This document shows, one piece after another, positions 18,001 to 27,587 of a stretch of DNA of 49,977 nucleotides; the stretch's first letter is position 1, and every line of letters starts with the position of its first letter. The notes under the pieces were generated by a model, which was not told where the DNA came from, searched no databases, and saw only the letters and a program-made list of their open reading frames with translations. The DNA is from an uncultured Bacteroidales bacterium (GTDB lineage Bacteria; Bacteroidota; Bacteroidia; Bacteroidales; Paludibacteraceae): NCBI GenBank assembly GCA_903901975.1, contig CAIUTB010000152.1, positions 1 through 49,977 of the forward strand. Direction: 5' to 3'. A program made the position numbers and the translations under genes.

Positions 18001-19162
18001 ATTTTGTGCCTTGAGAAATTTGCTTGGATCGTTTTAAAACAAGATCCATACTATCTGGATGAACTGTTGATAGAACCGACTTGCCAATAAAATCAGATAA
18101 ATCTGACCCACCAAGCATTTCCACTCCTGGTTTATTCACAAATACAAATTTTCCTTCCTGATAAATGGCTATTCCATTGGGTGAATTTTCAACCAACGAA
18201 CGATATTTTTCTTCACTTTGAAGTAATGCCAGTTCATCTTTCTTCCGTTCGCTAATATCGCGCGTAACCCCATGGAAACCTGCTGGTTTCATTCCATCAT
18301 CTAAATGAATCGACACATTTACTTCTACCCAAATACAACTCCCATTCTTACAAATAGCTTCATACTCAAATTTCATTTCTTTGGGTAATTCTCCTTTCTG
18401 TTGTTTTTCTACGACTCCTGAGCTCACTTCCTGAATATGACGAATCCCATCGTCACTCATAATGCTAAATAAATGTTTTCCAATCAGTTCTTCCGGCTTA
18501 TAGCCTTGCATTTGTTCTATAGCAGGGCTGACATAATCAAAACTGAAATTATTATCCAGGTGCCAGATTACATCACTGGTATTTTCGGCCATAAACCGAT
18601 ACTTTTCTTCGCTTTCCCGAAGCGATTGTTCAATTAGAATACGGGATTCAATCTGATTTTGAATGTCCTCGAGTAAATTGAGTGTTGAAACATTTGCTGC
18701 CTTTAATTCTTTTGTTTTTTCCTCCACTAATATCGATAGATATTCGTTTTGGTTTTGCTTATAGTCTATTGCCTGCTTTATTTTTAGCATGGCTCTTATT
18801 TGTGCCACCAGTTCGCTTTGGTCAATTGGTTTTGACAAAAAAGCCTCAGCTCCGACTTCCAAACCCAATATTCTGCTTTCTTTGTTGCCCTGGAGTGCAG
18901 TTACAAAAACAACCGGAATGTCAGACAGATTGCTGTTCGATTTGAGCTCCCGACACACTTCATACCCATCCATTATGGGCATTATTATGTCCAGCAATAT
19001 CACATCCGGCAATTCGCTTGCAGCTTTTTCCAGCCCTTCCAGGCCACTATTCGCCAAAAACACTGTGGCATGCGGAATTGCTTCGACAATAAGTGCCTCG
19101 ATAGTTGTCAGATTATCGAAATTGTCATCGATAGCTAGAATTTTTATTTGCTTGTTTTCCAT
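15077..19162 (-). CDS. REC-PAS-GAF-PAS hybrid sensor histidine kinase (HisKA_3)
   Basis: A 1361-residue cytoplasmic sensor kinase. An N-terminal receiver (1-130; D12-D13, D58 in ILLDIIMP) precedes three PAS domains (near 185, 318 and 440), a GAF domain (about 575-720) and three more PAS domains (near 735, 860 and 1000). The HisKA_3 segment AREIHDDLGQ and an HATPase_c domain (DNGVGF, GLMGMKERV) end the protein. The fifth PAS has a cysteine-rich stretch (CGFGPKCGTC) that could hold a metal or redox group. The input receiver suggests it is itself a target of another kinase, perhaps the hybrid kinase encoded upstream. No response regulator adjoins it; the orphan at 9590 is a candidate. It is the last gene of the block and ends in a strong terminator. 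Confidence 0.92.
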   Translation of the reverse strand: MENKQIKILAIDDNFDNLTTIEALIVEAIPHATVFLANSGLEGLEKAASELPDVILLDIIMPIMDGYEVCRELKSNSNLSDIPVVFVTALQGNKESRILGLEVGAEAFLSKPIDQSELVAQIRAMLKIKQAIDYKQNQNEYLSILVEEKTKELKAANVSTLNLLEDIQNQIESRILIEQSLRESEEKYRFMAENTSDVIWHLDNNFSFDYVSPAIEQMQGYKPEELIGKHLFSIMSDDGIRHIQEVSSGVVEKQQKGELPKEMKFEYEAICKNGSCIWVEVNVSIHLDDGMKPAGFHGVTRDISERKKDELALLQSEEKYRSLVENSPNGIAIYQEGKFVFVNKPGVEMLGGSDLSDFIGKSVLSTVHPDSMDLVLKRSKQISQGTKLPPIEEKLLRLDGSFFYAQVSSLEIIFNGKPAIQSIVADITEQKSAAERLKESEEKFRDMSNLLPQVVFEIDLDGKICYVNQQAETLFGYKINELIGKNSLIVHVPEEHERVKKGIASKFANIPVEYKEFRMVRKDGSEFPGLIFINPIIKNNQKAGLRGVIVDITEQKIAEAKIARTARLYAFQSQINQAVISSRNQESLFETICQVAVQYGEFIMSWISVYDEVEGKLKPFCYAGFNDGYIESLNITPGDEKTGRGPTGLAYFEDRVIFCNDIATDKMMKPWRDGALKRGYKSSFATPVSRKNKRYATFTLYASEKNYFQEDEQKLLLEIAKNISFALDVFDSENERKASEIALFESESKYRNLMDNSPEGITIYVDGKVTYINKEALRLMRANDASELLGKTIVDFIHPDNVELVLERMKLVAMAPVNTILPSVEEKYIRLDGTEVFVEIKVMPILYEGQPAIQLAGHDITDRKEAEFALEESRLELQTIYDNAPVMMCVVDEERRILFANNAFTVLTGISEDIMKGSAVGGVVGCINSFDDSRGCGFGPKCGTCTLRMAMQKTFNTGLGQTNVEYQSTLEIGGVSKNISLLGSTSIINNTGSKRLLMCLIDITDRKLTEEALQKSETLLRAFIDNSPFEIWARDVNSVGILENKKLTEHYGSIIGHSTLDDPRIDNETIEMWERINARVFANKILDEEYEFKVNGEPRQFQQIVFPINNMGKIIGIAGFNIDITDRKVSEKALIESQEQLANFAGHLQKVREEERGNLAREIHDDLGQILIAMKIDIGLLKNSVKKTILPAEFEILRKNFEDLNKLIDNTLKSARRIMTDLRPEVLEILGYIETVTQYLISYEERTKIVCIFTNNVENLELNTQQSVALYRIVQEALNNTAKYSRATEVNIILNQEDNFLTLEISDNGVGFDMKDPLKRDSYGLMGMKERVILLEGKLEILSAPDSGTLIKVIIPYSPYS

Positions 19163-19212
19163 GGGGTTGGAATTTATTTATTTCTTTCTTAGTGTTCATC
19201 CAGTCTTAGCAG

Positions 19213-19270
19213 CATTGACGCGTTAATCTTCTTTCCGTTAATCCGACAGACCGCAAAGAGTGGTCGTCCG
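19213..19270 (-). repeat. Intercistronic hairpin element, copy 1
   Basis: One of three related elements in spacers of the signalling block. The hairpin core is GACCGC-AAAGA-GTGGTC at 19249-19265 on the plus strand. In transcript orientation it is followed by an AAAG-rich stretch and a TTAACGCGTC segment. It matches copy 2 in the segment TGCGGTCTGTCGGATT. Confidence 0.6.
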
Positions 19271-19280
19271 AATTTCAGAA

Positions 19281-22256
19281 TTATGTCCCATACAACAGGT
19301 TGTCAATAGTAAAAAAGAATTCTTTTTCAACGATTGGTTTCCCAATATAGGCATCAAAGCCGTGAGCCAGAATGGTTTCGCGATCAGAAGTCATAGCGCT
19401 GGCAGTGAGTGCAATTATCGGAACATGATTTAGTCGTGCTATTTGTCTGATTTTCTTAAAAGCTTGAATTCCATCCATTCCCGGAAGAGAAATATCCATT
19501 AAAATCAGATGGGGACTGTGTTTCTTTGCCATCGCTAAAGCCTCTTCACCATTAATAGCTTCCAGTATATTATATTTATCAGCTATAACAGCTTTTACAG
19601 TTAGCATATTATCGCTATTATCTTCAACAATCAATACCGTTGGTTTGCCATTTATTGTTTGAAGCGGTTTAACAGCTGGCTTCTCTTGTTGCTGCGTCTT
19701 ATGAAGCATAGTATCGACAGCAGTGAGTAATTCATTCCGGTCCACATCTCCTTTTTGAATTAACTGATGAATATTGTTTCGTTTCAGGTTTTTTAAATCA
19801 TCCTTCGTAATATGTTTGGCAGTCAGAATTAACACGGGAGTATGTGCTGTTTGTTCGGCATTTCGTAATGTTTCAAGCACCGTGAATCCATCAATACCCG
19901 GCATCATCAGGTCTAAAATCATGGCGTCGGGTACTGATTGGTCAATGATTTCAAGTGCTTCTGTTCCATTGTGTGCAATTTGAATCACGTAGCCTGATTG
20001 TTGCAGGAAATCTTGCATCTGAATAATGGCCGGCTCACTATCATCGACTAATAATATCGTTTTTGCTGAATTCGGTTTATCGCTTAGATATTCCGAACGA
20101 TCCATAGCAATTTTCAGGTCATCAAGGCTAAGCGATTCTTCCTGAATTATGTCTTTCCCATCGTATTCCAGGGCTAAAGAAAGTGTAAACGTAGAACCAA
20201 TATTCGGTGTGCTTTTAACCAATATATTGCCTCCCAGCATATTGGCGTATTTCTTGGCTATAGAAAGCCCTAAGCCAGTGCCGCCATACCGCCGGGAAGT
20301 ACTGGCATCGGCTTGTCGGAATTCCTCAAAAATATGATTCAAATTTCCTTGTGAGATGCCGATTCCGGTATCAGCTATTGATATTTCAACTGTTTTTTCT
20401 TTTTGAACTACCGATATTTCCACCTGACCTTTCTCGGTGAATTTTACTGCATTGCTGATTAGATTTTGTAAAATGTGCCGACATTTGTGCTCATCACTGC
20501 TAATGGAAACTGCTTGATTGATTTCCGATTGAATCAATTTGATGTTTTTTTGTTTGGCTTGAGGCTGAATCATGCTTATCAGTTCAGTAATCAAATCGTT
20601 GGTACTAAATTTTGTAATTTCAACTTCTTCCCTCCCTGACTCAATGCGCGAAATATCCAGAATATCATTGATTAAGGCCAGTAAATGCTTTCCGTTTCGT
20701 TCAATCACTTCCAGGTAGCTGTATTCGTTAATCGGAATTAAATTTTCCAACCGTCGGTTAAGTACCCCCGAAAGGGCAATGACTGAATTGAGCGGAGTAC
20801 GTAGCTCGTGACTCATATTCGACAAGAAATTGGTTTTTAGGCGGTTGGCCTCATTCAATTGTATTTTCTGAACTTCAAGTTCCCGGTTTTGTTCTTTTAA
20901 TTCCTCCGACAGAACAGTCATTTCATTTTTTTGTGATTCAAGTTCGGTATTCTGCGATTCAAGTGTTTTTAGTAATAGCTGAAGTTTTTGAAATGCTAAT
21001 ACACCTGTAACTCTCGCGCTCAGAGTAGCGTGAATATTGTGAATCAGCAGTTTTGACTGTGAACTGTAGGAGCGAATGCTTGCCAGAGAGATGATAGCAA
21101 TTATTTCTTTACCCGCGAGAATGGGAATGGAGATAATTTCTCGTGGTATCAACTTTCCACTTACCGCATGAAACAAAAAACGGGTATCCAGGGGTATTCT
21201 TTCTACCGTTTGAATTTTGCCGGTCGAAAGTACCGAGCCAAATTCACCTTCAAAATTAGTTGCCGTAAATGATTTCCGGGCCGAATTATCCATCCCAAAT
21301 GAATGGAAATGATCAAACTGTTTTTTATCATCGCTCAGCAGATAAACGGCAGCCAGTTGTGAATTTGTTTTGTGTGCAAGTGCCGGAAGTAATGATGCAA
21401 AGAAATTCTTAGGATCTTCCTGAGAAAGCATTAATTCGGAAATATCTGCTGTTTTTTCGCGAAGTTCCGTGTTATCCTGAATGTCTTGAACCATAAGGTT
21501 AAAGGAGCTTGACAGCTCTCCAAATTCGTTTTTTGAATTCAGATTGCTTCGGGCATTTAAGTCTCCATTTTTAAAGCGTTTTGTAGCAGCAGAAATTTCT
21601 TTTATAGAATTACTGAAATTACTGATTAAAAGATAGCTGATCAATACCATAAACACCAGAATAGCAAGAACCAACAATAACAATTGTCTGTCAAGTCCTT
21701 CTTTCAATTGCACGGAGCTAAAATGCAATGAATCTGCCTTTTTTATGGCAAACAAGTTGACATCCCCTATCTCTTTCTTCAATCGCTCTCTTAACAGACC
21801 AACCGAGCCTGAGGGTGCCAGATTCGTTATCACTTTTTCATGCTCTCCCCTGATATCAAAATCTAAATTTTCTTTATTCGCACGATTCCATTTTACAAAA
21901 CTATCTTCTATTTCATCCACATCTTTTATTGGTCCCAAATATTGGCTCCTGAGTATTTCAATTTGTTTATGCACATCAATTTCATTTAGTAACATCTCAT
22001 CCTGTGCCATTTTCTTTTCTATTTCAGATGTCGCAACCATAAAGTCCCTTACATTTAATCGAATACTTAGCACGTCAGCGTTTAATGCCCCAATTGCCTG
22101 TCGCACTTTCAAGGGATGATTATAAAGAGTCTCGGTCTGTTCATGTAATTGGTTCGACTGATGGTATGCCATAAACCCCAAGGAGATGATAAAAAGCAAC
22201 ATAATACTAAAACTTATGCCCAATTGCGTTCCGATATTTAAATCTTTTGTTTTCAT
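19281..22256 (-). CDS. Membrane hybrid histidine kinase (HAMP-GAF-HisKA-HATPase-REC-REC)
   Basis: A 991-residue membrane-bound hybrid kinase. TM1 (about 13-32) and TM2 (about 190-212) flank a four-helix-bundle periplasmic domain like those of chemoreceptors. HAMP (213-265), GAF (275-415) and a coiled coil (420-475) follow. The classical HisKA has its His in NMSHELRTPLN (near 487). HATPase_c carries DTGIGIS and GGTGLGLSIA, and two receivers follow (ILDLMMPG and LMDISLPG). It differs in kinase class from the two HisKA_3 kinases nearby. With two receivers and no histidine phosphotransfer domain, it may pass phosphate to the REC domain of the next protein. CheR is encoded just upstream, which suggests a link between methylation and signalling. 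Confidence 0.93.
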   Translation of the reverse strand: MKTKDLNIGTQLGISFSIMLLFIISLGFMAYHQSNQLHEQTETLYNHPLKVRQAIGALNADVLSIRLNVRDFMVATSEIEKKMAQDEMLLNEIDVHKQIEILRSQYLGPIKDVDEIEDSFVKWNRANKENLDFDIRGEHEKVITNLAPSGSVGLLRERLKKEIGDVNLFAIKKADSLHFSSVQLKEGLDRQLLLLVLAILVFMVLISYLLISNFSNSIKEISAATKRFKNGDLNARSNLNSKNEFGELSSSFNLMVQDIQDNTELREKTADISELMLSQEDPKNFFASLLPALAHKTNSQLAAVYLLSDDKKQFDHFHSFGMDNSARKSFTATNFEGEFGSVLSTGKIQTVERIPLDTRFLFHAVSGKLIPREIISIPILAGKEIIAIISLASIRSYSSQSKLLIHNIHATLSARVTGVLAFQKLQLLLKTLESQNTELESQKNEMTVLSEELKEQNRELEVQKIQLNEANRLKTNFLSNMSHELRTPLNSVIALSGVLNRRLENLIPINEYSYLEVIERNGKHLLALINDILDISRIESGREEVEITKFSTNDLITELISMIQPQAKQKNIKLIQSEINQAVSISSDEHKCRHILQNLISNAVKFTEKGQVEISVVQKEKTVEISIADTGIGISQGNLNHIFEEFRQADASTSRRYGGTGLGLSIAKKYANMLGGNILVKSTPNIGSTFTLSLALEYDGKDIIQEESLSLDDLKIAMDRSEYLSDKPNSAKTILLVDDSEPAIIQMQDFLQQSGYVIQIAHNGTEALEIIDQSVPDAMILDLMMPGIDGFTVLETLRNAEQTAHTPVLILTAKHITKDDLKNLKRNNIHQLIQKGDVDRNELLTAVDTMLHKTQQQEKPAVKPLQTINGKPTVLIVEDNSDNMLTVKAVIADKYNILEAINGEEALAMAKKHSPHLILMDISLPGMDGIQAFKKIRQIARLNHVPIIALTASAMTSDRETILAHGFDAYIGKPIVEKEFFFTIDNLLYGT

Positions 22257-22290
22257 AATCTTTATTTTTTATAGTCTCCGTCCCTTTTTA

Positions 22291-22351
22291 CGGAATGGAG
22301 GCGTTATTTCTTTTTTTTTCGTTAGACCACTGTTTGCCGTCGAACGGATAA
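22291..22351 (-). repeat. Intercistronic hairpin element, copy 3 (diverged)
   Basis: It occupies most of the spacer between cheR and the hybrid kinase. In transcript orientation it has CGAC-GGC, an AAACA loop and GTGGTCT, then an A-rich stretch and AACGCCTCCATTC, which aligns with AATGCATCCATTC of copy 2. An outer CGTT/AACG pair (22320-22323 with 22343-22346) extends the hairpin. Confidence 0.5.
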
Positions 22352-22354
22352 CTT

Positions 22355-23200
22355 TCAAACTCTAAATATTGCCGACTGAGGATATACTTCCCGAAATCCA
22401 TACTTCAAAAGCATTTCCCGTTCGGTATCGCCTGTAACCAAAAAACCATTGGCAGAAAGACTTTTGCTTAATTTCTTAAGAATTTTTTTTCTGATTTCAG
22501 GTTTATAGTAAAACAATATATTGGCACAGAAAATGAGATCAAAATCACCAAAAATAGATGAAGGCGGACATGAATATTGTTTATCCAGTAAGTCGAAGTT
22601 TGAAAACTCAACATGGCGTTTCAATTCATTTTTCACGAAATATCCATCATTTTGCTTGTCGAACCATTGCTGTAATCGTTTTTGAGTCAACTGTCCTATC
22701 TCGAATGGTTGATAATTTCCCTGTTTTGCTTTTTCTATCTGATTTTCAGAACTATCTGTTGCAAAAATCCTGTAATTTATATTTTCTTTCTGCGAACATT
22801 CATTTAAAAGCATTACCAAACTATAGGTTTCCTGCCCTGAAGCGCAGGCTGCTGACCAAATCCTGATTTCTTTCCGGCTAGATTCATTATTTTTGTAAAT
22901 AATGGATGGCAAAATTATTTTCTCCAACACCGAAAATGTAAGTGAATTTCGGAAGAATTCGCTGTAACTAATTGACAATGAATGAATAAAATCTGTCACA
23001 GCTGCCTCAGATTGATCCAATAAATGAACATACTCAGCTTCCGATTTACAGTTTTTTTCGGCAATTTTAGCTTGCAAGGCCTTATTCAAAAACAGTTCAT
23101 CGTATTTCGAAAGGTCTATGCCCTGTAATCGAAAAAGCAAATCAGTTATTTGTTGGTTTTTTTCTTTCATTTTTACTGGTACGAGCGTCATCCCTGTCAT
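22355..23200 (-). CDS. CheR-type protein-glutamate methyltransferase
   Basis: CheR enzymes methylate glutamate side chains of sensory proteins using S-adenosylmethionine. The 281-residue product has the all-alpha N-terminal domain (FRLQGIDLSKYDELFLNKAL) and the SAM-binding motif IWSAACASGQETYSLVMLL, plus ATDSSENQIEKAK and FDLIFCANILFYY. The usual CRNVLIYF motif has Ala in place of Arg. No CheB methylesterase and no conventional chemoreceptor is encoded in the window, so the substrate may be the neighbouring sensors, for example the helical-bundle region of the hybrid kinase. The first ATG (23200) sits against a repeat element; the ATG at 23170 (MKEKNQQ) is an equally good start. Confidence 0.88.
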   Translation of the reverse strand: MTGMTLVPVKMKEKNQQITDLLFRLQGIDLSKYDELFLNKALQAKIAEKNCKSEAEYVHLLDQSEAAVTDFIHSLSISYSEFFRNSLTFSVLEKIILPSIIYKNNESSRKEIRIWSAACASGQETYSLVMLLNECSQKENINYRIFATDSSENQIEKAKQGNYQPFEIGQLTQKRLQQWFDKQNDGYFVKNELKRHVEFSNFDLLDKQYSCPPSSIFGDFDLIFCANILFYYKPEIRKKILKKLSKSLSANGFLVTGDTEREMLLKYGFREVYPQSAIFRV

Positions 23201-23203
23201 AAC

Positions 23204-23264
23204 CGAATGGATGCATTAATTCTTTCTTTATTAAATCCGACAGACCGCAAATAGCGGTCGCTCG
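23204..23264 (-). repeat. Intercistronic hairpin element, copy 2
   Basis: This fills nearly the whole 67-bp spacer between the PAS sensor and cheR. It has a perfect 6-bp hairpin GACCGC-AAATA-GCGGTC at 23243-23259. In transcript orientation the hairpin is followed by TGTCGGATTTAA, an AAAG-rich stretch and TTAATGCATCCATTCGG, ending at the cheR start. Confidence 0.65.
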
Positions 23265-23267
23265 CAT

Positions 23268-25277
23268 CTATTCCACTATCTTATATTTTGGGTTTTCCCC
23301 TGAAACTACAAGTAATTCATTAATTTCTTTTTTCAAATCTATCATGCTAAGTTCTCTTCCAACCGTCAGCTTGAAAAAACGAGTCATTTCGACCATTTTT
23401 TCGTTGAGTTCCAGTTCGATTTTTTTCCGTTCCGTAATATCCTGAATTGTTCCTGTCATGGCAGATATCACATTGTTTTCAATCGTCAACTCTCCCAAAC
23501 CCAATACCCAACTGATTTTTCCATCTGATTTCCTTGAGACCCTGTATTCTTTATTAAATCGTTGTCGCTGACCCAGCACCTGATTTGCAAAATAATCATT
23601 CATCATTTCTCTGTCTTCTTCTGCTAACAGTTCTAACCAACCTTCCAGGTTTCTGACATACTCTTTGTCGATGCCAAAGATAGTATCCAGTACTTCCGAC
23701 GAACTCCACAAACCGCTTGTCATGTCAAGATGATACGAACCAATGTTAGCTGCTTCTTGTGATTGTCTGAAAAATAGTTCACTTTCAGTAAGTTTTCTTT
23801 CATCAATTAACCTGTCAGTAATATCTAAGCCCATTCCTAAAATTTGAAGAGGCGATTGGTCTTCATTTCGGGAATAAATAATTTCAATGCTTTCAATCCA
23901 TTGCCATTCGCCCGCTTTGTTTTTCAGTCTGAATTGATGGACAATCTGTTCTCCATCACTTAATTCAGAATAGGCAGGCACTATTTTAGTTCTAAAATTA
24001 ATATAGTCGTCGGGGTGCATTAAGCTTGACATTATCGCATCGCCAAAGTCCTGAACTTCCTGAACCGAATATCCTAACACTCTTTCAATACGATCATTTG
24101 AGTAAACAAATCGCCGATTCATTATATCATAAATATAAATCATTCCGGGATTAAGATTCACTAATTTCTCTATAAAATTAGTTCTTTCCTGCAGCATGAT
24201 TTCAGATTTTTTTTGTTCGGTTAAATCATATCCAAATGCCCAGAATTCATCGCTAATCGTTTTGCCTACCCAGGCGATAATTTTTTCTGAGCCATCTTTG
24301 CAGGTACAAATACATTCCAATATCGCAACATCCGTGTTGTTCTTTTCAGCTTGTTCAATGTTATATGACCATTGATCAAATATCTTTTGGCGGTATTTCT
24401 CGTCCGGAAACGCTTTTATCCACCATTGCCCAACTGTTGGCACATCCTCCTTCGAAAAGCCGAATATCTTATAAAAAGCTTCATTTATATAACTTGCTTT
24501 TTGTTCGGTACCAATTGATGCATAAATTGCAATTGGTGATAATTCTGCCACTGCCTTAAATTTTGCTTCACTTGTTCGAAGTCTTTCATTAATCTCATTC
24601 TGTTCAGTAATATCCCGAATTACGACTAATATCCCTTCTTCTGCATTGTATTCTATTTTTGTTTTGCTTAATTCAGCTATGAAAATCGAATTGTCGATTC
24701 TTTTTAGTCTGAACTCAAAATTTCGTATATTTTGTCCAATCTCCTGATTCTCTTTAAACGTATTTAAAGCTTTCGGAATATCGGATTCGGCAACAAATTC
24801 GAAAAAATTCCGACCAATCATTTCTTCCGGTTTCATACCAAAGAGGTCGACACTTGTCGGCGAGGCATAAATTATTTCAGCTTTATTGTTTGCAATTGAA
24901 ATAAAATCCTTTGTTTGTTCGGTTATCGACCGAAATTTATTTTCACTTTGAAGTAGTGTTTCTGCTGCCTTCTTTTGCACGGTAATATCTTGTATAATGC
25001 CAAAAACTACCTCTTTTTCTTGATCAAAAATGGCTACTGAATGAATATCTTTTAGCTCAGAAGTATCAGCTGTTTTAATTTTGAATTCAATATCATAAGG
25101 AACATTTTTTTCAATCAGATTTTTTAAGGCCTTATCCATCATGGCGCGATATTCCGGCAGCGGTATTTGTTTAATATCTTCATAATTATATGAACTCTTA
25201 TCAAGCCCGTATAACAAATTCGCACCCTCCGACACAAGCATTATCTTTGTATCTAAATGAAATTCCCAATTGCCCAA
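23268..25277 (-). pseudogene. PAS-only sensor protein, C-terminal part (frameshifted from the preceding frame)
   Basis: This open frame (up to 669 codons) is the continuation of the gene at 25201-27132. It begins inside a PAS domain at GNWEFHLDTK, whose expected start (ELASKIG) is encoded in the other frame. It contains the rest of that PAS and four more PAS domains (starting near codons 110, 235, 362 and 495). The end is a short coiled coil with RFFKLTVGREL and DLKKEINELL, a linker that normally leads to a kinase or output domain. Here the protein stops about 15 residues later with no kinase, cyclase or methyl-accepting domain. The apparent TTG start is an artefact of the frameshift. It could act as a kinase-less scaffold, or be dead. 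Confidence 0.8.
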
Positions 25278-27132
25278 TTTTTGACGCTAATTCTGCTCTG
25301 TTAAGTCTTTCCAAACTTTCTTTTTGATTTTGAACCACAAATTTTCGATTGACATAAAGTGCTACCTGATTAGCGAAAAGTTCAACAATTTCAGGGTTTT
25401 GAAGAATGGACACAGCATCAAAGTACAAGCAAAAATCTCCGATACGTTTGTTTTTTCTCGAGATATTTACAATTGCTATTTCTCCCAGATTCAGCGTCTT
25501 CTCTATTATTTTTGAAATTGTTTTTGGTAAAACCTTCCCAATTAAAGCCGGTAAATTTTCAAATTTTGTTATAATATTCGCTTTTATACTTTCATCCCTT
25601 ACCCGATCAAATTTCCAAATTTTATCTTTCAGATTATAGCCCATAAATTGTGCTGCCCGTGAATAAATATCGTTCATTCCCGACATGGCAACAGTTCTGA
25701 AATCAAGTCCGTTTGGTTCGAACAAATTAAAAGAAGCATATTTTGCCCCTGATATTTCCCTCATTTGTTCACAAAGGTTTTCGTAATCTATATCAACTTC
25801 TGAATCTTCAATTAATACAGAATTATTTTCAAGCAAAATATTTAATAATTTCTTGTTTTTTAAAATCTTTTCTTCAGCAATTTTTCGATCATTGATATTC
25901 CGGAAATTAATCAGAATGGATTCTACATTGGGGTCGGCCAATAAATTACTAATAGTACTTTCAATCCACAACCATTCACCATTTTTATGCTTAAACCTGT
26001 ACTCGATGATTGGCACATAAGTCGAATCTTCTAACAATTTTGTCAGATGAACTAAAACCCCTGCTAAGTCATCAGGGTGAGTAATATCATTGGGGTGAGT
26101 TGAAATCAAATCAACTAATTCATATCCAAACATTTTCAATGCATTTGGACTGATATATTCAAACAATCCATTGCTGTTTAAAAGGACAAAACCATCGGGT
26201 GATTTTTCGATTAGGGCCTGATAATGTTTGCTTACTCGTTGAACCTCATGCTGTGCAGCTTTTTTATCCTGAATATCAAAGCAATGTCCAATATATCCGA
26301 TAAATTCACCCAAACTGTTATAGTTGGGAGTACCCATATCTATCAACCATTTGTATTCACCGCTGGCATGCCTTAAACGGTATTCCATACTAAATGCTTC
26401 GCGCTTATCAAAGGCTGTGACATAAGTTTCCAGGCAATGATCAAAATCATCGGGGTGTACACCTTCCGCCCATCCGTTACCAAGTTCCTGATTTAAGGTT
26501 CTGCCTGTAAACTCAAGCCAGGGTTCATTGAAATAATTACAGAGTTTATCAATACCTGATGTCCAGATAAGTGCCATCCCATTATCTGCAAGTGCATGAT
26601 ATTGTGCTTCCTTTTCCTTTAAAGCTCTTTCAGTAAGTTTTCGCTCTGTATTATCCTGAATTGATGACCGTAGTCCTATTACTTCGGCATTATCAGAATA
26701 AATAAGTCTGTCCATTACAAGAATAGATATTTTCGTTCCATTCTTCCTTACAAAATCTCTTTCGAAAGGCGTTGAACTTATCTGATGTTTTTTCAACTTT
26801 TCCGTTATCACTTCTATCGAAAAAGCTTTATCCGCCCCTAACTCCCAGATAAATTGTCCTTTTAGCTCTTCAAAAGTGTAACCAAGCATGTTTAACTCGG
26901 TTTGATTCATACGTGTGATACGGCCTTCTAAATCAATTTCATGATACCCAATTGGAGCATTTTCGAATAAATCGATGAATTCTAACTCTTTTTGAGCATA
27001 CTCTATTTCTCTTTTTTTACATTCACTAATATCACCTGCCTGTTCGTTGAATCTTTTCAGGTCATCGGTTTCATCCATTGACTTATTTAGGTCGAATGCT
27101 ACACTTATTGTGGACTTAGCTAATTTTTTCAT
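25201..27132 (-). pseudogene. PAS-GAF sensor protein, N-terminal part (frameshifted)
   Basis: The N-terminal 620 or so codons give three PAS domains (starting near 48, 170 and 300) and a GAF domain (about 425-605, including ISGAKYASFNLFEPNG and a final LFANQVALYV helix). A fourth PAS opens with AELASKIG. The frame then turns into non-PAS sequence (QLGISFRYKDNACVGG) and stops, while the correct PAS continues one frame over. A single extra base in GGG at 25273-25275, or in the T-run at 25278-25282 (plus-strand coordinates), explains this. Repaired, the protein would have about 1260 residues with eight PAS and one GAF. It is the first gene of the leftward block, with TGTAG sites upstream. A sequencing error at a short homopolymer is possible. 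Confidence 0.82.
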
Positions 27133-27351
27133 TGAAAAAAGGATAAAGATAATTACTTATCAGATGTCATATATTCTCCTACATTTACGGCTAAAATTTG
27201 TAAAATCTGATTATGTCTGGCAAATATAAGCATAATTAATTCTACTAAATACGCAATTCTTATGTCTTTTCAAGTTAAATCTGTATTAATTACATTATTT
27301 TATATAATAACACAAACTTATTGTAAATCAGCAGATTAAAATGTAGTAAAA

Positions 27352-27370
27352 TGTAGCATATAATGCTACA
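27352..27370. promoter_or_regulatory. Perfect 19-bp palindrome, candidate response-regulator operator
   Basis: TGTAGCAT-ATA-ATGCTACA is a perfect 8-3-8 palindrome. The same layout recurs, one mismatch off, at 14870-14888. Its length and symmetry fit a dimeric NarL-type regulator. Confidence 0.5.
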
Positions 27371-27587
27371 GTCATCAAACAATTGTACTACATGACTAAA
27401 TGTTAACTAAAAAAACTAACTTTGTCCTACTGGTTTAAGAGTATTTGAATATCCAAAAAATGCTTTAAAAATATCGGGATTTCAAGTTAAAAGGTATATA
27501 TTCATTAAAATGGTAGACCAAAATAGAAATTATGTTATAAAACACACTTTTAGTCCGCATTTACTAGGTTTGAATTAAATAATGACT

